Origin: CAZMVY01 sp964617875
Lineage (GTDB): Bacteria > Planctomycetota > Phycisphaerae > UBA1845 > PWPN01
DNA length: 25,054 bases
Assembly: GCA_964617875.1 (NCBI GenBank)
Contig: CAZUAI010000081.1
Span: 1 to 25,054 of the forward strand
Reading direction: 5' to 3'
Part shown: positions 1 to 8,300 of the stretch, one piece after another
Layout of the letters: every line of letters begins with the position of its first letter
Position numbering within the stretch: position 1 is the first letter of the stretch
Translations under genes and position numbers: made by a program
The notes under the pieces: model-generated
What the model saw: only the letters and a program-made list of their open reading frames with translations
Database searches by the model: none
Told to the model about the DNA's origin: nothing

Positions 1-289
1 TTCGCCTGCGCGTGGATCACCTTCCGCGCCGCAGGGGTTTTGGGATAGGCTCTTAATCGTCGCAGGGCGGGATATTGCCATAGACCTTCGGATTGGGTAT
101 CGCATCCTACCCGTCAGACATTTTCAGCCCTATCATATCGGCACGCTCGCGCGGCGGACAAGCTTTGTCTGTGAATGGGCGCTGGTGCTCCCCCCGCGGG
201 GTGGACTGCTGCCCCGGACGTCGGCGTGTGAGACCGGAGTCTTGCGGACCGGCGGAATCCTGTGCGAGAATCGCGCCCTTGAGGACACC
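1..289. other. Leading segment, no confident gene
   Basis: I see no convincing complete gene here. Two forward frames enter from the left edge and stop at about 48 and 54; either could be the 3' tail of a gene that starts outside the window, but the tails are too short to assign. The frame of the next gene is open from base 2, with a GTG at 185, but the protein before residue 1 of the ATG at 290 has no family resemblance. A weak promoter-like pair, TTGCGG (242-247) and GAGAAT (266-271) with an 18-nt spacer, lies just before the gene at 290. Confidence 0.35.
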
Positions 290-946
290 ATGGCAGGGCT
301 GATTCCGAATCGTCAGTTGTTCCGGTTCGAGATCCCGTTGCGACGGCGGGCGAAGGCCCCGACCATCGACGGCGACCTTCGGGACTGGTCGGACGAGCAT
401 CTCATGCCCCCGACCTGCCGCCTCGACGCTGCGAAGCCCTACGCGCCGGTATACATCGCGTGGAACGATGCCGGTCTCTTCATCGCCTGCCGTGTCGAGG
501 GCAGGACGCAGCCGCTCCGCTGCGATCCGAGGGCGTTCTGGAAGGGCGACAACCTTCGACTCTGCACCGACATGCGCGATGCCCGCGATGTCAAGCGGGC
601 CACGCGGTTCTGCCAGCAGTTCTATTTCCTGCCCGTCGGGGGCGGCGCGGGCGGCAGGGAGCCGGTGGCCGGGGCGGCGCCGATCCGTCGTGCCCGCGAG
701 GATGCGCCGGTCGTCGCACCGGACCGCATCCGGGTGGCGGCGGACGTTGGCCGCACGGGTTATACGATTGAGGCCCACATCCCGGCCGATTGTCTCTCGG
801 GCTTCGACCCGCGCGACCACCGGCGGATCGGCCTGTACTACATGCTCGAAGACCGCGAGCTGGGCCAGCAGTATCTCACCGTCGGCGACGATCTGAACTG
901 GTACGTGGACCCCAGCACCTGGGCAACGGCCGTGCTGGTGGACTGA
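290..946 (+). CDS. Carbohydrate-binding family 9-like (DOMON-like) protein
   Basis: A 218-residue protein that looks like a single CBM9-like sandwich domain. The opening pattern 'TIDGDLRDW' (residues 25-33) is the usual first strand of this fold. It is followed by 'YIAWNDAGLFIACRVEG' (about 55-71) and 'WKGDNLRLCTDMRD' (about 84-97), the latter matching the common 'GD.lel.iD' pattern. The C-terminal half contains 'GYTIEAHIPADCLSGF', also typical. Family members bind sugars or sit in secreted glycan-degrading proteins, but no catalytic domain and no signal peptide are seen here, so the ligand and location are unknown. I chose ATG 290 because GAGG lies 6 nt upstream and the domain begins right after; a GTG at 185 would add 35 residues of unlikely sequence. 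The next gene follows after 78 bp with its own promoter. Confidence 0.7.
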   Translation: MAGLIPNRQLFRFEIPLRRRAKAPTIDGDLRDWSDEHLMPPTCRLDAAKPYAPVYIAWNDAGLFIACRVEGRTQPLRCDPRAFWKGDNLRLCTDMRDARDVKRATRFCQQFYFLPVGGGAGGREPVAGAAPIRRAREDAPVVAPDRIRVAADVGRTGYTIEAHIPADCLSGFDPRDHRRIGLYYMLEDRELGQQYLTVGDDLNWYVDPSTWATAVLVD

Positions 947-964
947 ACGCCGTGAGTCGCCGGT

Positions 965-992
965 TTGGCATTTCCGCGGACTTGCTTACGAT
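965..992 (+). promoter_or_regulatory. Promoter for the homocysteine methyltransferase/MTHFR gene
   Basis: TTGGCA (965-970), a 16-nt spacer and TACGAT (987-992) match sigma-70-type boxes at 5 of 6 and 4 of 6 positions. Transcription would start near 999 and give a leader of about 26 nt containing the GAGGAG ribosome site (1014-1019). I see no cobalamin or SAM riboswitch in the short upstream gap. Confidence 0.45.
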
Positions 993-1024
993 GCTGACCT
1001 GTTGTGGCCGGATGAGGAGAAACC

Positions 1025-2878
1025 ATGCTGCCGAACCTGATCGAATACCTGAAGGACCACATCGTCATCTGTGACGGCGCGATGGGCACGATGCTGTACC
1101 AGCGCGGAATCTACATCAACCAGTGCTACGAGGCGGTGAACCTCTCGCGCGGGCACCTGGTCAAGCACATTCACCAGGAGTACGTCCAGGCCGGCGCGCA
1201 ACTCATCGAAACGAACACGTTCGGCGCGAACCGCCACAAGCTCGCGAAGCACGGCCTGGCCGACAAGGTGCGCGAGATCAACGTCGCGGGGGCGCGGCTC
1301 GCCCGCGAGGCGTCCGAGGACAAGGTCTGGGTCGCCGGCGCCGTCGGGCCGATCCACGGGCAGGACGTCTCGCCGGCGCAGGCCCTGCCGGCCGAGCAGA
1401 GACGGGAGGTCTTCCGCGAACAGCTTGCCGCGCTCGTTGAGGGAGAGGTGGACGTGATCCTCCTCGAGACATTCAGCGACGTCTACGAGCTGATCGACGC
1501 GATCGCGATCGCACGCGAGGTCGCCCCGGACAGGCCGCTGATCGCGCAGATGGCGTTCCTGGATTCGCATCTGACCCGCTACGGCGCGACGCCCGAGCAG
1601 GTGGTCGAGTTCCTGAAGGACCAGCCGGTGGACGTGATCGGGGCGAACTGCGGCGCCGGGCCGGCGACCTTGACCGAAGTGGTGGGGCGGATGCGGCGAT
1701 GCACGGAGCGGCCCATCTCGGTGCAGCCCAACGCCGGCCACCCGCAGAGTCATGAAGACCGCTGCATCTACCTGGCGACGCCCGAGTATTTCGGCGAATA
1801 CGCCCGCCGGATGATCGCCCGGGGCGCGAACATGCTCGGCACCTGCTGCGGCAGCACGCCCGAGCACACCCGCGGCCTCGTCGGCGCCGTGCGGATGCTC
1901 CAGCCGGGCGAGACCGCCGCCGCCGAGGTCACGAAGGTTGCGGCGGAACCGGCGGCGGGGCCGGTCGTGGTCCGCCGCTCGGAAACGCCCTCGCGCCTGG
2001 CGGCCAGGCTCCGCGCGGGGCAGTTCGCCGTCAGCGTCGAGATCGACCCGCCGCAGGGAACCGACGCGACCAGGGCCCTCGAAGGTGCCGCCCGCTGCCG
2101 TGACGCCGGCATCGACTGCATCAACATCGCCGACGGACCGCGGGCCAGCGCCCGGATGAGCCCGATCGACATGGCCGTGCTGCTCAACCGCGACGTGGGC
2201 GGCATTGAGCCGATCGTGCACTTCTGCTGCCGCGATCGGAACATCCTGGGGCTGCAGGCCGATCTGATCGGGGCGAACGCGATCGGCGTGTACAACGTGC
2301 TGTGCATCACGGGCGACCCGCCGAAGCTGGGCGACTACCCGTTCGCGACGAGCGTGTACGATGTCGATGCGATCGGCGCGATCCGCATCGCCAAGGGGCT
2401 GAACGACGGCCACGACCTCGCGGGCAACCCGATGACCGGCCCGCCGACCAGGCTGCACATCGGCGCGGGCGCGAACCCGGGCGCGATCGATCTCGACATG
2501 GAGATCGCGCGGTTCGAGAAGAAGGTCGCCGCGGGGATCGAGTACGTCCTGACGCAGCCGGTGTACGATTTCGCGCTGTTCGAGCGGTTCTACAGGCGAA
2601 TCGAGCCGTACAAGGTCCCGATCCTGCTGGGCATTCTGCCGCTGGCGAGCTACCGCAACGCCGAGTTTCTCCACCGCGAGGTGCCCGGCATGCAGATCCC
2701 GAGGGAGATCCGCGAGCGGATGCGCCGGTTCGAGGATCGCGAGTCGGCCCGGCGCGAGGGCATCGCCATCGCGCAGGAGTCGCTCCGTGAGGCCCGACCG
2801 CTCGTGCAGGGCACGTACATCATGCCGCCGTTCAATCGCGTGGATTCGGCGCTGGCGGTGCTCGAGGTGCTGAAGTAA
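1025..2878 (+). CDS. Bifunctional homocysteine S-methyltransferase / 5,10-methylenetetrahydrofolate reductase
   Basis: A 617-residue fusion of two one-carbon enzymes. Residues 1 to about 295 form a homocysteine methyltransferase barrel, with 'CDGAMGTML' (16-24), 'GANCGAGP' (206-213, Cys209) and 'GTCCGSTPEH' (272-281, Cys274/275); the three cysteines are the family's zinc and thiol ligands. After a linker, about 320-617 is a MetF-type reductase, with 'VSVEIDPP' (337-344, whose Glu matches the catalytic Glu of MetF), 'CITGDPP' (427-433) and 'YVLTQPVYD' (507-515). The reductase makes methyltetrahydrofolate; the other domain moves a methyl group to homocysteine to give methionine. The same fusion is known as the YitJ-like type. 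It lacks the cobalamin domains of MetH, so the methyl donor in this organism is not evident from sequence. ATG 1025 follows GAGGAG closely. It converges on the efflux operon. Confidence 0.92.
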   Translation: MLPNLIEYLKDHIVICDGAMGTMLYQRGIYINQCYEAVNLSRGHLVKHIHQEYVQAGAQLIETNTFGANRHKLAKHGLADKVREINVAGARLAREASEDKVWVAGAVGPIHGQDVSPAQALPAEQRREVFREQLAALVEGEVDVILLETFSDVYELIDAIAIAREVAPDRPLIAQMAFLDSHLTRYGATPEQVVEFLKDQPVDVIGANCGAGPATLTEVVGRMRRCTERPISVQPNAGHPQSHEDRCIYLATPEYFGEYARRMIARGANMLGTCCGSTPEHTRGLVGAVRMLQPGETAAAEVTKVAAEPAAGPVVVRRSETPSRLAARLRAGQFAVSVEIDPPQGTDATRALEGAARCRDAGIDCINIADGPRASARMSPIDMAVLLNRDVGGIEPIVHFCCRDRNILGLQADLIGANAIGVYNVLCITGDPPKLGDYPFATSVYDVDAIGAIRIAKGLNDGHDLAGNPMTGPPTRLHIGAGANPGAIDLDMEIARFEKKVAAGIEYVLTQPVYDFALFERFYRRIEPYKVPILLGILPLASYRNAEFLHREVPGMQIPREIRERMRRFEDRESARREGIAIAQESLREARPLVQGTYIMPPFNRVDSALAVLEVLK

Positions 2879-2924
2879 ACGGCGCGACGCGACGCGAGTG
2901 GATCCGGAGCGCAAGTGCGGGGCC

Positions 2925-2942
2925 GGCGCCGCGCGCGGCGCC
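2925..2942. terminator. Perfect GC palindrome between convergent genes
   Basis: An 18-bp perfect inverted repeat made only of G and C (GGCGCC at both ends) lies in the 119-bp space between the converging methyltransferase and RND genes. It can form a hairpin in either transcript. There is no T-run, so it may act as a bidirectional transcription-end or mRNA-stability hairpin rather than a classical intrinsic terminator. Confidence 0.4.
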
Positions 2943-2997
2943 CGCTCACGCCCGGGTGTTTCATCGTCGGGCGATTGCCGGTGCAGCGGGTCCCGGT

Positions 2998-5900
2998 TCA
3001 CGTCGGCGTGGGGCCGTTCGTGTGCGGCTGCTCCAGCTCGCCGGCTGCGGCGTGGCCTTCGTAGTGGGCCGCGAAGAACGGGATGCGGTTGAGCACTTTC
3101 TCCTGAAAGACCTCGAGGTAGAGGTAGATCACCGGCGTGATGAAGAGCGTGATCAACTGGCTGACGAGCAGGCCGCCGACGATCACCAGGCCGAGCGGCC
3201 GGCGGCTCGAGCCGTCGGCGCCCCAGCCGAGGGCGATCGGGAGGGCGCCCATCACGGCCGCCAGCGTCGTCATGAGGATCGGTCGGAACCGGTCCATGCT
3301 GGCGTCGTGGATCGACTGCTCGGCCGACTTGCCCTGCGCCACACGCTGGATGGCGAAGTCGACGATCATGATGCCGTTCTTCTTCACGATGCCCATGAGC
3401 ATGAACAGGCCGACGAAGGCGTAGAGCGACGCCTGCTCGCCGAAAAGATGCAGGGTCAGCAGGCCGCCGACCATCGCCGTCGGCAGCGTCGACAGGACCG
3501 TGATCGGGTGGAGGTAACTTTCGTAGAGGATCGCGAGGATCACGTACATGACGAAGACGGCGAGCACCATGAGTATGGTCAGGCTGGCCATCGTGTCGCG
3601 GAACGTCAGGGCTTCGCCCTGGAATCCGCCGCGGATCTGCGGGGGGACGATTTCCTTCGCGACGTTCTCGATGTGCTGCACCGCATCGCCGATCGGGACG
3701 CCCGGCATGAGGTTGAAGTTGAGCGTGACGCTTGTGAACTGGTTCAGGTGGTTGACGGCCTGCGGGCCCACGGTGGACTTCCAGGTCGCGACGGCGGAGA
3801 GCGGCACGAGGTTCCTGCCGTCGTCGCTGCGGACGTAAAGCAGCTCAAGGTTCTCCGGGTGTCGGCGGGCCGCATCCTTCGCTTCGAGGATGACCTGGTA
3901 CTGGTCCTCGGGCCGCTTGATGAGGTAGACGTAGTTCTGGCTGTAGGCGTTGCGGAGGAGGGCCTCGATGCGTTGCGCCGAGACGCCGTAGCTGCTGGCC
4001 CGGTCGCGGAGAATGTCGATCGTGAGGTTCGGCGTGTTCATGAAGAGGTCGGAAATCGGCGTCGGGGGTGCGAAGATCGTGCCGGTGTCCTGCCGCAGGC
4101 GATCGAGCAGCTTCATGCTCGTCGCGTAGACTTCCTGCGGGTTGATGCCGGACAGCGAGTAGGAGAACTGTCCGGTCTGCCGGGCGCTCGCGCCCGTGGA
4201 GATCTGGAGGACGGGGTTGGGCTGCAGCGCGGGGAAGGTGCCGGGGACGCTCATGGCCACGGAGCCGATGATCTCGCCGGTGACCGCCTGGATCGGTGCC
4301 CGCTGCTTCGGATCGCTCAGGAACGCCAGCATGAACGCGGTGTTGGAGGACAGGAAGCGGCTGACGCCGCTGACCGTGAACGTCATGCGCACGGCCTCGT
4401 TGGCCTGGATGGCCTTTTCGGCGCGCATCTGGTACTCGTGCATGCGTTCGGGCGAGGTGCTCTCGGGCGCGATGAGGACCCCGCGGATGAACGAGCTGTC
4501 GCCGATCGGGAGGAACGCCTTCGGTACGATGCGGAGCAACTGGATTGTGCCGGCCATGCAGACGATCCACACCGCCAGCGAGATCCATCGGTGCCGCAGG
4601 AACAGCCAGAGCACGCCGCCGTAGGCCCGAAGCACGCGTTGTTCGATCGCGCCGATCACGCGCTCGACGAGCGCCTTGCGGAAGGCCGGCCCGCGCGGCG
4701 CGAGGGCACGGGAGCACATCAGGGGCGTTAGCGTCAGCGACACCACGCCGCTGGCGATGATCGAGACGACGATGGTCACCGCGAATTCGCGGAAGATGCG
4801 CCCGACCAGGCCGCTCATGAAGACCAGCGGCAGGAAGACGGCGGCGAGCGACAGCGTCATCGAGACGATCGTGAAGCTGATCTCCTTCGCGCTGTTGACC
4901 GCGGCCTTCAGGGGCGGTTCGCCGAAGTGTTCCATCCGCCGCACGGTGTTCTCGAGGAAGACGATGGCGTCGTCCACGAGGAAGCCGATCGCGAGCGTCA
5001 GCGCCATCAGCGAGAGGTTGTCGAGACTGTACCCGAGGACGTTCATGACCATGAAGGTCAGCAGCAGCGACAGCGGCAGCGCGACGACGGGAATGAGCGT
5101 GTCCGCGACCCGGCCCAGAAAGATGAAGATCACGGCGACGACGAGAACGAAGGCAATGAAGAGAGTCTCCTTGACGTCCTCCACGTTGTTCACAATCGTC
5201 GCGGACCGGTCGTACATCGGAACCATCGCGACGGCCCCGGGAAGCTGCTGTACGATGGACGGCAGCAGAGCCTTGATCGAGCGGACCACTTCCACGGCGT
5301 TCGAGCCGAATTGCCGGAAGACGGCGATGACGACAATCGCCCCGGGGTTCTCGTCGCCCTGAAGGCCCACCGCCCGGCGCAGCTGCGGGTGTACCCACAT
5401 GCGCATGTTGACCCGCTCATCCTCGACGCTGTCGCGGGCGGCGGCGACGTCGCGAAGGTAGATCGGCGCCCCGTTGAGCGTGCCGATGATGAGGTTGTTG
5501 TACTCCTCGGCCGTCTCGAGTTGCCCCTTGGGTTGGAGCAGCAGCGTGCGGTCCGGGCCGTCGAACTGCCCGGCGCCCTGGTAGGTGGTGCCCTGGCGGA
5601 TGGCGCCGGCCAGGTCGTCCACGGTGAGGTTTCGCGCGGCGAGAGCGGACGGGTCTGCCTGGATCCGGACGGCGGATTTGGTTCCGTAGATCGCGACCTG
5701 GCTGACGCCGCTGAGGATGCTGATCCGCTGACCGACCTGCGTGTTCGCGAGGTCGTAAAGCTGACCCTGCGTCATGCTGTAGCTGGCGAGCGCGACGTAG
5801 AGGATCGGCTCGTCGTTGGGGTTGGTCTTGTTGAACGTGGGCGGGCTGGGCAGGTCGAACGGCAGATTGCCGCTGGCCCGCGAGATCGCGGCCTGGACGT

Positions 5901-6219
5901 CGGTCGCGGCGGCGTCGAGGCTCTTCGAAAGGTCGAATTGCAGCGTCATGCTACAGAAGCCCTGCCCGCTGCGGCTCGTGACCAGCTCAAGGCCGGGGAT
6001 CTGCATGAACTGCCGTTCCAGCGGCGTTGCGATGTTGGCGGCGACGGTCTCGGGATTGGCGCCCGGGTAGCCGCAGCCCACCTGGATCACGGGATAGTCC
6101 ACGGCCGGCAGATCGTTGACCGGCAACTGGAAATACGCGAGCACACCGAACAGGATGGCCGAGACCGTGAGGACCACGGTCATCACAGGGCGTCGAATGA
6201 AGCGTTCGGAAATCGTCAC
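2998..6219 (-). CDS. RND (HAE1-type) multidrug efflux permease, MdtB/MdtC/AcrB-like
   Basis: A full-length 1073-residue inner-membrane pump of the resistance-nodulation-division family, which exports lipophilic compounds using the proton gradient. The start 'ERFIRRPVMT' is typical, as are 'SLMALTLAIGFLVDDAIV' (403-420, with the proton-relay pair Asp416/Asp417) and 'GIVKKNGIMIVDFA' (943-956, with the relay Lys947). The TM4 sequence is closest to MdtB/MdtC. Two periplasmic porter and docking regions lie in the expected places (about 35-335 and 560-870). An odd stretch, 'LRRAVGLQGDEN' (about 280-291), sits where family members usually run straight from Trp into a beta strand. It is the third gene of the tetR-adaptor-permease operon, 34 bp after the adaptor. 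No outer-membrane TolC-like gene is in the window. Substrates cannot be read from the sequence. Confidence 0.95.
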   Translation of the reverse strand: MTISERFIRRPVMTVVLTVSAILFGVLAYFQLPVNDLPAVDYPVIQVGCGYPGANPETVAANIATPLERQFMQIPGLELVTSRSGQGFCSMTLQFDLSKSLDAAATDVQAAISRASGNLPFDLPSPPTFNKTNPNDEPILYVALASYSMTQGQLYDLANTQVGQRISILSGVSQVAIYGTKSAVRIQADPSALAARNLTVDDLAGAIRQGTTYQGAGQFDGPDRTLLLQPKGQLETAEEYNNLIIGTLNGAPIYLRDVAAARDSVEDERVNMRMWVHPQLRRAVGLQGDENPGAIVVIAVFRQFGSNAVEVVRSIKALLPSIVQQLPGAVAMVPMYDRSATIVNNVEDVKETLFIAFVLVVAVIFIFLGRVADTLIPVVALPLSLLLTFMVMNVLGYSLDNLSLMALTLAIGFLVDDAIVFLENTVRRMEHFGEPPLKAAVNSAKEISFTIVSMTLSLAAVFLPLVFMSGLVGRIFREFAVTIVVSIIASGVVSLTLTPLMCSRALAPRGPAFRKALVERVIGAIEQRVLRAYGGVLWLFLRHRWISLAVWIVCMAGTIQLLRIVPKAFLPIGDSSFIRGVLIAPESTSPERMHEYQMRAEKAIQANEAVRMTFTVSGVSRFLSSNTAFMLAFLSDPKQRAPIQAVTGEIIGSVAMSVPGTFPALQPNPVLQISTGASARQTGQFSYSLSGINPQEVYATSMKLLDRLRQDTGTIFAPPTPISDLFMNTPNLTIDILRDRASSYGVSAQRIEALLRNAYSQNYVYLIKRPEDQYQVILEAKDAARRHPENLELLYVRSDDGRNLVPLSAVATWKSTVGPQAVNHLNQFTSVTLNFNLMPGVPIGDAVQHIENVAKEIVPPQIRGGFQGEALTFRDTMASLTILMVLAVFVMYVILAILYESYLHPITVLSTLPTAMVGGLLTLHLFGEQASLYAFVGLFMLMGIVKKNGIMIVDFAIQRVAQGKSAEQSIHDASMDRFRPILMTTLAAVMGALPIALGWGADGSSRRPLGLVIVGGLLVSQLITLFITPVIYLYLEVFQEKVLNRIPFFAAHYEGHAAAGELEQPHTNGPTPT

Positions 6220-6253
6220 GGGTTACATCTTCCCTATCTGGCGTATTGCGGTG

Positions 6254-7564
6254 TCACGGTTTCGGGGACGCGCCCGGCATGGTTGCCGCCGGCGGGAGCA
6301 TACCCGGCGGACCGCCGCCGCCAAGCACGACGAGCGGGGCGTCGGGCATGACGAGCATGTGGCCGGCGACCACCACCTTCTCGCCCGGCTGCAGGCCCTG
6401 TTCGACGACACGGCGGTCGCCGTGCATCTGCCCGGGGCGGATCGGACGGAGTTCGGCCGTCGAGTTCGGGCGTACGACGTAGACATACGGTCCGTGCTGG
6501 CCGATCTGCTCGGCGGCGGCGGGAATCAGTACCGCGTTCTTGCGGGTCGTCAGCACGAGCCGAACGCGCACAAACTGACCGGGCCAGAAGAACCCGTCGG
6601 CGTTGGGGACCGTCGCCCGGAGCTTCACGGTCCCGGCGCCGCTCTGCACGGTGTTGTCGAGGAACGTGAGCGTTCCTTCTCGCGGGCTCGCAGGGCGGGT
6701 CGCGGGTTGCGTTCCGGGCCGGCTCGCCGGGCCGAAGTCGGCCACGGTGGACAGGATACGCACGGAGTCCGCCGGCACATCCACCTCGACCTTGAGACGC
6801 GAGTTGGCCTGCGCGAGATCCACCCCGGCCGCGCCCATGAAACGCCGCACCGTCCCCAGGTCGTTCTCGGTGATCGTGAACTCCGCGTAGATCGGATCCA
6901 GCCTCTGGATCATCAGGAGCGGCGCGTCGTTCGCGCGGACCACGTTGCCGGGGTGCGTGAGCCGGGCGCCCGCACGCCCGTCGAGCGGCGAGTAGATCCG
7001 TGTATATTCAAGGTCGAGCTTCGCGGATGCGACCGAGGCCTCGCCGCCGGCGACGCGGGCCTCGGCCACGGCGACGGCGTTCTTCTTCTGGTCATACTCG
7101 ACACGGCTGACCGCCGACGCCTCCAGGTCGCGAACGCGATTGAACTCCGCGCGGGTCAGCTCGAGCAATGCCTTGTTCTGTGCGAGCGTCGCCTCCGCCA
7201 TGGCCAGAGCGGCTTCGTATGGCCGCGGGTCGATCTCGAATAGCAGCTGGCCCTTTTTCACATAGGCCCCGTCCTCGACATGCGCATGGGTGATCTTACC
7301 GCCGACCTGCGGCACGATCGCCACGAACTCGACCGCGACGATCTTCCCGATTTCATCGAGGTAAACGGGTACGTCCTCCATGGTTGCCGCGGCGGCCGAA
7401 ACGATCGCCGGGGGTCGGGCCGGCATCGCCGGCGCGCCGCCGTCTTTGTGTCCGCAGCCGGCCAGCAGGAACACGGCCCCAGCTTGAATCGCCCACGGCA
7501 TCCAGTGCGTCCCGCGTCCACGGCGGTGCACGGCGCGCGGCGCGTTGTACAGAAAGCTCCGCAT
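6254..7564 (-). CDS. RND efflux periplasmic adaptor (membrane fusion) lipoprotein, MdtA-like
   Basis: A 436-residue adaptor linking the RND pump to an outer-membrane channel. An N-terminal hydrophobic stretch ends in the lipobox 'LLAGC' (33-37), so Cys37 should be lipidated and the protein anchored in a membrane. The biotinyl-lipoyl-like half motif 'VPQVGGKITHAHVEDGAYVKKGQLLFEID' region (84-112) is followed by a coiled-coil hairpin (about 113-185), the returning half 'YSPLDGRAGARL' (191-202), and beta-barrel and proximal domains. A Pro/Thr-rich insert, 'PASRPGTQPATRPASP', interrupts the barrel region. I chose ATG 7564 because it shares its A with the TGA of tetR (TGATG), a clear translational-coupling junction. 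An internal ATG at 7501 would still keep the lipobox; an upstream start at 7693 would overlap tetR by 130 bases and is unlikely. Confidence 0.93.
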   Translation of the reverse strand: MRSFLYNAPRAVHRRGRGTHWMPWAIQAGAVFLLAGCGHKDGGAPAMPARPPAIVSAAAATMEDVPVYLDEIGKIVAVEFVAIVPQVGGKITHAHVEDGAYVKKGQLLFEIDPRPYEAALAMAEATLAQNKALLELTRAEFNRVRDLEASAVSRVEYDQKKNAVAVAEARVAGGEASVASAKLDLEYTRIYSPLDGRAGARLTHPGNVVRANDAPLLMIQRLDPIYAEFTITENDLGTVRRFMGAAGVDLAQANSRLKVEVDVPADSVRILSTVADFGPASRPGTQPATRPASPREGTLTFLDNTVQSGAGTVKLRATVPNADGFFWPGQFVRVRLVLTTRKNAVLIPAAAEQIGQHGPYVYVVRPNSTAELRPIRPGQMHGDRRVVEQGLQPGEKVVVAGHMLVMPDAPLVVLGGGGPPGMLPPAATMPGASPKP

Positions 7565-8163
7565 CACGGTTCTGTCTCCTCGGGTTGCAAACAACAAGGT
7601 TTCGTTGGTCGGGTCATCTCGAGCAGCGCGTCGATCACGGCCTGCCGCAGATCGCCTTCGGGGACGGGCACGCCGAGCAGTTGTCCAAGGCAAAGGCCGT
7701 CGATGGCCAACCGCACGATGCTCGCGGCCGCGGGGTCGATGCCGTCCGCCTCGAGCCGGGCCTGCCAGGCGACGAGCCGCTTGCGGAATGGATCGAGATA
7801 CTGGGAGTCGGTGGCCGCTGCCGCGAGCAGGGCGGTCTGGACCGGCGCCACGTTCGGATCCGGTGGTCTGGCCCGTGCGAGCAGGTACGCCCGAGCGAAG
7901 GCCCCGGCTGCGTGGGGATCGGCCGCAAGGGCGGCTGCCTGATCCGCCTCGCAGCGGTTCGCGAACCGCTCCACGATCGCGATAATCAGCGCCGACTTCG
8001 TCGGATAGTGGTAGAGGAGCCCGCCCTTGCTCACGCCGGCCTCATGGGCGACGGCCTCCAGAGTCAGGCCGCGCACGCCGTCACGTGCCACGACGCGTTC
8101 TGCCGCATCAAGAAGGCGGTCTGGAACGGAGGCGGACGGAGCCGGTAGGACGTCGGCATTCAT
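7564..8163 (-). CDS. TetR-family transcriptional repressor of the efflux operon
   Basis: A 199-residue regulator with an N-terminal helix-turn-helix: 'LLDAAERVVARDGVRGLTLEAVAHEAGVSKGGLLYHYPTKSAL' spans 17-59, which is the standard TetR DNA-binding layout ending in the 'YHYPTK' turn. The C-terminal ligand domain (about 70-190) is variable and gives no hint of the inducer. It is the first gene of the efflux operon and overlaps the adaptor by one base, so the repressor and pump are made together. Its own promoter contains an inverted repeat between the -35 and -10 boxes, which predicts autorepression that is lifted when a pump substrate binds. The ATG lies only 7 nt downstream of the -10 box, with no useful Shine-Dalgarno, so the mRNA is probably leaderless. 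Confidence 0.92.
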   Translation of the reverse strand: MNADVLPAPSASVPDRLLDAAERVVARDGVRGLTLEAVAHEAGVSKGGLLYHYPTKSALIIAIVERFANRCEADQAAALAADPHAAGAFARAYLLARARPPDPNVAPVQTALLAAAATDSQYLDPFRKRLVAWQARLEADGIDPAAASIVRLAIDGLCLGQLLGVPVPEGDLRQAVIDALLEMTRPTKPCCLQPEETEP

Positions 8164-8170
8164 GCATTCT

Positions 8171-8200
8171 ACTATACCGGCTGGACGGTACAGTGGTCAA
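8171..8200 (-). promoter_or_regulatory. tetR promoter with embedded operator palindrome
   Basis: On the minus strand TTGACC (8200-8195), an 18-nt spacer and TATAGT (8176-8171) form a good sigma-70-type promoter. Within it, 8172-8193 is an inverted repeat: half-sites TACCG (8175-8179) and CGGTA (8186-8190) are separated by 6 nt, with two further matching pairs outside after one mismatch. A repressor dimer bound there would cover the spacer and the -10 box. Size and placement fit a TetR-family operator; binding itself is inference. Confidence 0.65.
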
Positions 8201-8238
8201 GCCAGCCTAAGACGCCATGCGGTGTCGTGTGTCTGCCA

Positions 8239-8267
8239 TTGCCGGCGAGCGGGTGTTCCGGTAATAT
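8239..8267 (+). promoter_or_regulatory. Promoter for the Tat-exported isomerase-like gene
   Basis: TTGCCG (8239-8244), a 17-nt spacer and TAATAT (8262-8267) form a plausible promoter with a start near 8274. This would give a leader of about 27 nt with the GGAGG ribosome site near 8289-8293. It is divergent from, and does not overlap, the tetR promoter 40 bp to its left. Confidence 0.45.
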
Positions 8268-8300
8268 GGCGAAGTTCGCCACGGTCTTGGAGGTTCCGAC

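Noticed and set aside
2956..6351. Long forward frames opposite the RND pump and adaptor
   Set aside because: They mirror the GC-rich codons of the efflux genes; their translations are Arg, Asp and Glu-rich with no recognisable domain.
7565..7693. Longer N-terminus of the efflux adaptor starting at 7693
   Set aside because: It would overlap tetR by 130 bases and put an Arg-rich tail before the lipoprotein signal; the TGATG junction at 7564 is far more natural.
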